A stretch of 10,475 bases of DNA, from positions 1 to 10,475 of the forward strand of contig JAURZP010000346.1 of the NCBI GenBank assembly GCA_030653335.1, read 5' to 3'. The stretch is from Methanoregula sp. (GTDB lineage Archaea; Halobacteriota; Methanomicrobia; Methanomicrobiales; Methanospirillaceae). The notes beneath the pieces were generated by a model that saw nothing but the letters and a program-made list of their open reading frames with translations, did not search any database and was not told where the DNA came from. Numbering within the stretch: the first letter of the stretch is position 1; every line of letters begins with the position of its first letter. This document shows positions 6,215 through 10,475 of the stretch, in pieces. The position numbers and the translations under genes are program-made.

Positions 6215-6934
6215 ATGAACGGGCGGTCCGGACACTCGCTTATAGAACTCTTAAATAGCCCGGATCCTGATGTCAACCGGATCATCAATACTTTTGTCAC
6301 ACGTTTCAATGCGGCCTATGGAATTGCGGGCACTGACCGGTGGGATATCACCAAAGAGGACTGGCAGCGATATGAGTTCCTCGGTGACCGTGTGCTGAGT
6401 CTTATCATTGCCCAGTCGCTGTTCACACAGCGGGATGCGGTGCTGGACGAGGGATCGATGACCAGAATCTTAAGTGGTGTGGTATCGAACCGCGCACTTG
6501 ACGCCCTGACGCGCCAGCATGAGAAGAAGGCATTTACGCGCCTGATACCAAAATCCATAGGGGGACAGAATACCTACGGTGAACGAATTACAGGTGGCGC
6601 GTTTGAGGCTTTCATTGGTGCCCTGTACTGTGAAGTCGGGCTTGATGATGTGGCCTTTTTTGTCAATGTAATCATGGAAGATGCGCTGAACAGCTACAAC
6701 CCGAACCAGAACGCAAAAGGTATCCTGCAGGAATATTTCCAGAAGATCGACAAGTCTGAAGTCCCGGAGTACCGGGAGACGATGCGAAAGGGTCCTGACC
6801 ACAGACCGGTCTTTACCTGCCAGGTTTTTCTCAAGAATGCACTTCTGGGTGAGGGAACCGGGGACAGCAAGCAGCAGGCAGAGCAGGAAGCTGCCCGGCG
6901 GGCACTGGAAACGCTTGGGCTTATTCGCCGGTGA
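6215..6934 (+). CDS. rnc: Ribonuclease III (catalytic domain plus double-stranded-RNA-binding domain)
   Basis: 239-aa class 1 RNase III, cutting double-stranded RNA as a dimer. The RIIID domain (~7-160) carries the signature YEFLGDRVLSL (53-63; E54 and D58 match E. coli E41 and D45), the GSMTRILSGVVSNRAL helix (80-95), and GGAFEAFIGALY (127-138) with E131 matching E. coli E117. The position three before that Glu, Asp114 in E. coli and usually Asp in the family, is Gly128 (GGC). The dsRBD is ~166-232: NAKGILQEYFQK, PEYRETMRKGPDHRPVFTC, and KQQAEQEAARRAL. I chose the ATG at 6215, 31 bp after cofC. The frame stays open to a TTG at 6143 and an ATG at 6149, which would overlap the cofC end and add residues without family similarity. 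RNase III is normal in bacteria and eukaryotes but sporadic in archaea, which mostly process rRNA by other means; transfer is plausible. Confidence 0.9.
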   Translation: MNGRSGHSLIELLNSPDPDVNRIINTFVTRFNAAYGIAGTDRWDITKEDWQRYEFLGDRVLSLIIAQSLFTQRDAVLDEGSMTRILSGVVSNRALDALTRQHEKKAFTRLIPKSIGGQNTYGERITGGAFEAFIGALYCEVGLDDVAFFVNVIMEDALNSYNPNQNAKGILQEYFQKIDKSEVPEYRETMRKGPDHRPVFTCQVFLKNALLGEGTGDSKQQAEQEAARRALETLGLIRR

Positions 6935-6937
6935 ACT

Positions 6938-6950
6938 GGGGAAATAAAAG
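6938..6950 (+). promoter_or_regulatory. Candidate promoter of the anchored surface-protein gene
   Basis: GGGGAAATAAAAG right after the rnc stop resembles a BRE followed by a TATA box centred near 6946. A start ~26 bp downstream would leave a ~28-nt leader before the ATG at 7000. Position and composition only. Confidence 0.4.
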
Positions 6951-6951
6951 A

Positions 6952-6963
6952 GCTCTGTAGAAA
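6952..6963 (+). repeat. 12-bp direct repeat, left copy
   Basis: GCTCTGTAGAAA, identical to 10285-10296. The two copies bracket the two-gene surface block. Similarity continues weakly after each copy (a G, then CAT). A few 12-mer repeats are expected by chance in 10 kb. Confidence 0.35.
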
Positions 6964-6999
6964 CGCACATTATTCAAAGACTTAAGCATACAGAATGAT

Positions 7000-8094
7000 A
7001 TGAAAATTATCAATATGAGGGTACTCACCGTCATAATTTTCATCATCGGTTTCCTGCTGCTCACTGGCATTACCAGTGCCGCCCAGTCCAATACCTCTGT
7101 CTCATATCTTCCCGATGAAGGGAAGATCCTCATCAGGAATGAGATCACGTGGATCAAGATCGATCCGGTGAGTGATCATATCGTCGGCGACCAATTCACC
7201 GTAATAGGCACCACTAATCTTCCTGTTGGATCAAAGATTATTGGCGAAATATATACGCTACCTCCCAATTGCCCAAAAAATTGTTCCATCGATTTGGAAA
7301 AATATGGAATTCATAAAGAGACATTCGTAATTTCTGGCAGTTCTAATAATTTAAATGGATTTTCAGTTACTTTCAATACAAGTGGTCTGGTATCTGATGT
7401 GTTTGCATTTCGTATTGGTTCTGATGCTGTTGATTATACCACTTCAATCACCTTATTCCCGGACAAGTCACGGAATACCATTTATTCAATTTATCCATCC
7501 CATGTATCCAGTTCAGAAATATATTCGATTATCATTGATACAACGGAAAATGAAAAGTATTATACACGCCAGGTTCCTCCCTGTTTAAAATTGACCGGTT
7601 TGACTAGCCTTCCAGCGGGTGTGACAATTTCTTACAGTATTATTAGTGATGTTAATCTGTACCGAGAAAATTCTGAAAAAAATCTAATGATTCCTATCGT
7701 TCAAAATCGAGGTTATGTAATTCCGGGTGAGAAAGGACATGCCAATAGAATTTTTGTAGATATTGATGCATCACAATTGGATCCTGGTTATTATCGTGTA
7801 TTCCTCTGGAACCCTGAGTTTAATGGCTCGGTATCGAATGATTTTTTGTCCACATCAATCGGAATTCGTCTCGTAAAGGAAACATCAAATGCCTCATCAA
7901 TCTCGTGCCCGATACCACAGATTCCATTTCCTGAAGTGTCTCCCACAATTCAACCTGCACTCAGTCATTCTGTTACTCCTGCCGTACCACTATCAGTCAC
8001 AGGTACCTTTGTGGCCCTGTTTGGTACGGGTATAGTCCTCCAAGTAGCACGACGAATCAGAATGGATAAAAGAAAAGCAGGTCCAAAAAAATAA
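7000..8094 (+). CDS. Secreted, membrane-anchored beta-domain surface protein of unknown function
   Basis: 364 aa. N-terminal signal peptide: MKIINMR, hydrophobic 8-23, likely cleavage after TSAA (~28). A C-terminal hydrophobic helix (~331-349) followed by the basic tail RRIRMDKRKAGPKK predicts an outside-facing protein held in the cytoplasmic membrane; a Pro/Thr/Ser-rich linker (~302-330) precedes it. The ectodomain looks like two copies of one beta-sandwich: DHIVGDQFTVIGTTNLPVGS (59-78) parallels LKLTGLTSLPAGVTISYSI (196-214), and each copy ends in a similar strand set. Sequences like VGD.FTV.GTTNLPVG are familiar from methanogen surface proteins. ATG 7000 is chosen; ATG 7015 would also leave a signal peptide. 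No Shine-Dalgarno site. The middle is AT-rich (37 of 120 bases G+C at 7261-7380), unlike its ends and neighbours. I cannot assign a function; adhesion or envelope roles are possible. Confidence 0.8.
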   Translation: MKIINMRVLTVIIFIIGFLLLTGITSAAQSNTSVSYLPDEGKILIRNEITWIKIDPVSDHIVGDQFTVIGTTNLPVGSKIIGEIYTLPPNCPKNCSIDLEKYGIHKETFVISGSSNNLNGFSVTFNTSGLVSDVFAFRIGSDAVDYTTSITLFPDKSRNTIYSIYPSHVSSSEIYSIIIDTTENEKYYTRQVPPCLKLTGLTSLPAGVTISYSIISDVNLYRENSEKNLMIPIVQNRGYVIPGEKGHANRIFVDIDASQLDPGYYRVFLWNPEFNGSVSNDFLSTSIGIRLVKETSNASSISCPIPQIPFPEVSPTIQPALSHSVTPAVPLSVTGTFVALFGTGIVLQVARRIRMDKRKAGPKK

Positions 8095-8097
8095 CAA

Positions 8098-8103
8098 TTT
8101 TTT
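8098..8103 (+). terminator. U-tract terminator after the anchored surface-protein gene
   Basis: TTTTTT four bases past the TAA at 8092-8094, without a stem before it, typical of intrinsic archaeal termination. It suggests the next gene has its own promoter. Confidence 0.45.
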
Positions 8104-8112
8104 CAAAGGATT

Positions 8113-8140
8113 GTCCAATGATGGTTATGGCGCGTTGGAC
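8113..8140. promoter_or_regulatory. Inverted repeat upstream of the large exported-protein gene
   Basis: GTCCAA (8113-8118) and TTGGAC (8135-8140) are perfect arms, extendable inward to 8 pairs with one wobble, around a 12-nt loop. No T-run follows, and it sits just upstream of the TATA candidate at 8152, so an activator or repressor site is more likely than a terminator. Confidence 0.3.
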
Positions 8141-8151
8141 CAGATTACATT

Positions 8152-8158
8152 GTATAAT
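8152..8158 (+). promoter_or_regulatory. Candidate TATA box for the large exported-protein gene
   Basis: GTATAAT in an AT-rich stretch. A start ~26 bp downstream (~8182) gives a ~40-nt leader that includes the strong Shine-Dalgarno site. TTTATATG near 8198-8205 is an alternative but too close to leave room for that site in the leader. Confidence 0.4.
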
Positions 8159-8208
8159 AGAAATAAATAAACACATTTTTATGATTCTCTTCTTTATTTT
8201 ATATGTTT

Positions 8209-8215
8209 AAAGGAG
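8209..8215 (+). promoter_or_regulatory. Strong ribosome binding site of the large exported-protein gene
   Basis: AAAGGAG, 7 nt before the ATG at 8223. A clear site in a window where most starts lack one. It fixes the start and suggests efficient translation. Confidence 0.75.
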
Positions 8216-8222
8216 CACGTGA

Positions 8223-10250
8223 ATGAAAAACCAAAATAATTCCTGGATCGTATCGGTTATTATCGTATTTTTCATGATTTTTTTATTTATCACACCCGTA
8301 CTTGCAGCCTATGAAGGCAACAATGGTGCTATAGTCACAACTAATGAGAATTTAGTTGACAATGGTGCAGAACAATCTCTTCCGCCAGATATTCAGAACG
8401 ACATAGCTGAAAAAATTGCAGCACAAGAGAAAGTTGAAAAAGCAATTGCTGAACGGGAGAAAAAATTATCAGAACACCTGCTCAAAATTGATGATTCCCG
8501 TGATATTACCCGTGAAATGAAAGAATTCACTCTCCAAAACGATGCATCGACAGCTGAGCGTGGAAATGTTGTCCCGGAAGGCGGGTTTATTCAGTTTTCT
8601 TCCGAGGGGAAAACCCGGGTGTTTTCAAGTGACGGAAAACAACTGTACTATGCCACAGATGCGAACGCTGAACAGATCAGAATCCCCTCCGGTGCAGAAA
8701 TGCCGGTCACACATCTGATACCGGTTCCCTCCGGATCATCAATTCATCAGATGGGAAACAAAGATCATGTCATTTATAAAGGTAAAGTAATATGCACAGT
8801 TATTGATCAGGGAAATGATAATAATATTAATCATAATGTTTTTACTCCTAGTCCAAAAGGAAATTCATGGGTTGAATTCGCCGAGACTGATACATATTCA
8901 CCTATCGGACAATTCCAAGCATTCTGGAAAATTCCTAATAGTCCGCTATTAACCCCCATTGCGCAAGCAAATATTCTGTTCAATGGTTTACAACCGAACG
9001 ATGGTTCATTAATTCTTCAGCCTGTTACGGGATTCAATTTTGATACGCATAATAAAATCGATCCGAATGTTAATGCAGAAAATCAATGGACTGGTTCGGC
9101 TTGGATTTGTAGCACAGATAATGGTTTTTGTTTTGGCTCTAAACCAATTGTTCGTTTTTCTGAAGGAGAAGTTGCAGAAGGCGATGTGATCTGGAGTAAA
9201 AGCTTAAAAGAATATGTAATCACTCTAAAAAACAAGAATACGAATACACAAACGCAAAATAGTACCCGATTGTTTTTAAGGGTACCCCCACAGAATTACC
9301 GAGCAGTAGTAGTTTATGAAGCACATCCATCGTATCCCATTCAATTTGAGGATGAATTGAAAGTTGGAACTACAACATTTTACGGAATGTCAGCAAAGGA
9401 TGCAAACTCCAAACCGATTTCCCTGAACTGGAATAAAAATATACTCTACGAGAGTCATCCGCTAATAAATGGTCTTTATGTTGATACATCGCAGGCTCCT
9501 TCGACAGTGACTCTTCGTACGGATTATACGTACACCATCACCCCCACTGCCGGAGAACATGGGACAATATCCCCAAATATCCCGATAAAAGTATTGGCGA
9601 AATCAAATCAGACTTTCACTATTACTCCGGAAAGTGGCTATGTTGTTGATTGGATCATTGTTGACGGAAATCCCGTAATCCCACAGAACCCATATACATT
9701 CCCCCAAGTCACCGCAAATCACACTATTTTTGTAACCTTCATATCTGACACACAGCCTATTCAGCCCCTTGTTCAGGCCGGCACGCCTTTTGATTCAAGC
9801 AAGTATCCCCAAAATTGGCCAGAGTCAGATCCCATGACATTCCAATGCAACTGGTCAGGGAACGGGCAAGTCTATATCTCCGGGAATGCTTCTTCTCTGA
9901 ACGGGGTGTGGGCAGACGACGGGTTTACGATCACTATTCAGCCGAGCGGGGCCACATTCAACGCTTTTCCGCACTATGCATGCCAGCACGACATTATCGA
10001 GTTGACTAGTGGTATGCGGCCGGGGCTGAATACTTTCACGCTCATCGTAAGAAATTGGGGTTCGTATTCAATGAGTTACGGTTCATCAACAGGTTATGGG
10101 ACTGACCAAATCCCGTATATTATCCAAGTGAATTCCCCAATGGGAATTACTGCGGCGAACCAACTATCGACGGAGAAGATGCCTTCATTTATTATCCGGA
10201 ACGAAACCGGGCTTGTGGTTAACGGGACTGTCATGGTTGAGAGTAAATAG
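8223..10250 (+). CDS. Large exported multidomain protein with a G1-peptidase-like core and InlB-B-like repeat
   Basis: 675 aa with a signal peptide (SWIV to VLAA, cleavage ~28-29) and no C-terminal membrane helix, so probably released or wall-bound. In order: Lys/Glu/Ala-rich coiled coil (~56-90); a linking domain (~115-200); a beta-rich core (~205-405); an InlB-B-like repeat (~435-506: TITPTAGEHGTISPN, QTFTITPESGY, VDG, YTFPQVTANHTIFVTF); and a C-terminal beta domain (~530-637) with CNWSGNGQVYISG and ACQHDIIEL. The core resembles G1 glutamic peptidases (eqolisins): FQAFWKIP, NGLQPNDGSLILQP (Q266 at the catalytic Gln position), SAW, GEVAEGDVIW, and VVVYEAHP (E366), then GTTTFYGMSA. Whether E366 matches the catalytic Glu is uncertain, so activity is a hypothesis; a lectin-like binding domain is the alternative. 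The core is AT-rich and the 3' end GC-rich. Confidence 0.82.
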   Translation: MKNQNNSWIVSVIIVFFMIFLFITPVLAAYEGNNGAIVTTNENLVDNGAEQSLPPDIQNDIAEKIAAQEKVEKAIAEREKKLSEHLLKIDDSRDITREMKEFTLQNDASTAERGNVVPEGGFIQFSSEGKTRVFSSDGKQLYYATDANAEQIRIPSGAEMPVTHLIPVPSGSSIHQMGNKDHVIYKGKVICTVIDQGNDNNINHNVFTPSPKGNSWVEFAETDTYSPIGQFQAFWKIPNSPLLTPIAQANILFNGLQPNDGSLILQPVTGFNFDTHNKIDPNVNAENQWTGSAWICSTDNGFCFGSKPIVRFSEGEVAEGDVIWSKSLKEYVITLKNKNTNTQTQNSTRLFLRVPPQNYRAVVVYEAHPSYPIQFEDELKVGTTTFYGMSAKDANSKPISLNWNKNILYESHPLINGLYVDTSQAPSTVTLRTDYTYTITPTAGEHGTISPNIPIKVLAKSNQTFTITPESGYVVDWIIVDGNPVIPQNPYTFPQVTANHTIFVTFISDTQPIQPLVQAGTPFDSSKYPQNWPESDPMTFQCNWSGNGQVYISGNASSLNGVWADDGFTITIQPSGATFNAFPHYACQHDIIELTSGMRPGLNTFTLIVRNWGSYSMSYGSSTGYGTDQIPYIIQVNSPMGITAANQLSTEKMPSFIIRNETGLVVNGTVMVESK

Positions 10251-10276
10251 GTCAGCTGATAAGTTACTAAAATTTC

Positions 10277-10282
10277 TTTTTT
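10277..10282 (+). terminator. U-tract terminator after the large exported-protein gene
   Basis: TTTTTT preceded by AAAATTTC, about 27 bases after the TAG stop at 10248-10250. Its position fits intrinsic archaeal termination. Confidence 0.45.
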
Positions 10283-10284
10283 GT

Positions 10285-10296
10285 GCTCTGTAGAAA
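10285..10296 (+). repeat. 12-bp direct repeat, right copy
   Basis: GCTCTGTAGAAA, identical to 6952-6963. It lies just past the terminator of the surface block, in a stretch without genes. Confidence 0.35.
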
Positions 10297-10302
10297 TGAG
10301 CA

Positions 10303-10319
10303 TGAACCGATCGGGTTCA
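10303..10319. repeat. Inverted repeat TGAACC-GATCG-GGTTCA
   Basis: Perfect 6-bp arms with a 5-nt centre. No T-run follows directly; CTATAAAAATC begins about 10 bp downstream. It may be an operator for a rightward promoter or a transcript 3'-end structure. Confidence 0.35.
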
Positions 10320-10475
10320 CTCCGGAACTATAAAAATCGGCTCCCTCGTTTTTAGTATGAGCAGAATGAATGTTGTTCATTTTAATTAAGCAACAGTGTT
10401 TAACCTTTTGTGATTTTCATGGGAAACCCTTCACAACACTTGTATATGGTACTCATATTGAAGAAAAAATAATGT

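Larger units (their letters stand above)
10251..10475. other. Terminal intergenic region without a recognisable gene
   Basis: 225 bases after the last stop. I see no ORF above about 20 codons and no tRNA. Contents: the T-tract at 10277, the repeat copy at 10285, the dyad at 10303, TATA-like CTATAAAAATC near 10328, an AT-rich hairpin AATGAA-TGTTG-TTCATT (10365-10381), and TATA-like GTATATG at 10442-10448 that could serve a gene past the window end. Confidence 0.5.

Noticed and set aside
6470..6970. 166-codon open frame on the minus strand
   Set aside because: Antisense to rnc and without recognisable protein features.
10419..10472. 17-codon ORF starting MGNPSQHLYM
   Set aside because: Too short, no ribosome site, and at the window edge; likely chance.
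1..10475. CRISPR array, tRNA, rRNA, insertion sequence or integrase
   Set aside because: No regularly spaced repeats, cloverleaf-like segment, or transposase/recombinase motif was found on either strand.

Overview
The window looks like chromosomal DNA of a methanogenic archaeon, most likely order Methanomicrobiales (Methanoregula-like), though the exact taxon is my inference. The grounds are two coenzyme F420 biosynthesis genes (cofG, cofC), a UDG family 6 deoxyinosine glycosylase, a six-cysteine archaeal-type ferredoxin:disulfide reductase, a small HATPase kinase with an H-D phospho-acceptor box, TATA-type promoters with A-rich upstream elements, and leaders that often lack a strong Shine-Dalgarno site.

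Layout. Bases 2-1369 (+) hold the 3' part of an ABC1/UbiB-family atypical kinase whose start lies before the window. It converges on a minus-strand set read from 3993 down to 1378: cofG, purC (GTGA overlap), a small ferredoxin:thioredoxin/disulfide reductase catalytic subunit, and a deoxyinosine-DNA glycosylase. The close spacing suggests one transcription unit. From 4151 rightward is a compact histidine kinase without a visible sensor domain, preceded by a palindrome-rich promoter region. It converges on a single-domain GyrI/AraC effector-binding protein (5449-4952, minus). That gene and cofC (5557-6183, plus) diverge from a 107-bp gap with one central TATA-like element inside an A-tract/T-tract inverted repeat. 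cofC is followed by a ribonuclease III gene (rnc), a family that is sporadic in archaea, and here one metal-ligand Asp appears replaced by Gly.

Bases 7000-10250 carry two secreted or surface genes: a 364-aa protein with a signal peptide, a duplicated beta-domain and a C-terminal membrane anchor, and a 675-aa exported multidomain protein with a coiled coil, a core resembling G1 (eqolisin) glutamic peptidases, an InlB-B-like repeat and a C-terminal beta domain. Both have AT-rich cores (about 30% GC in sampled lines) between ends nearer chromosomal composition. A 12-bp identical direct repeat lies on either side of the block. The last 225 bases contain no convincing gene, only hairpins, a T-tract and promoter-like elements.

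The left two thirds is mostly housekeeping (F420, purines, thiol redox, DNA and RNA processing). The right third is accessory surface/secretome DNA and holds the most novel material. I saw no tRNA, rRNA, CRISPR array, transposase or recombinase.
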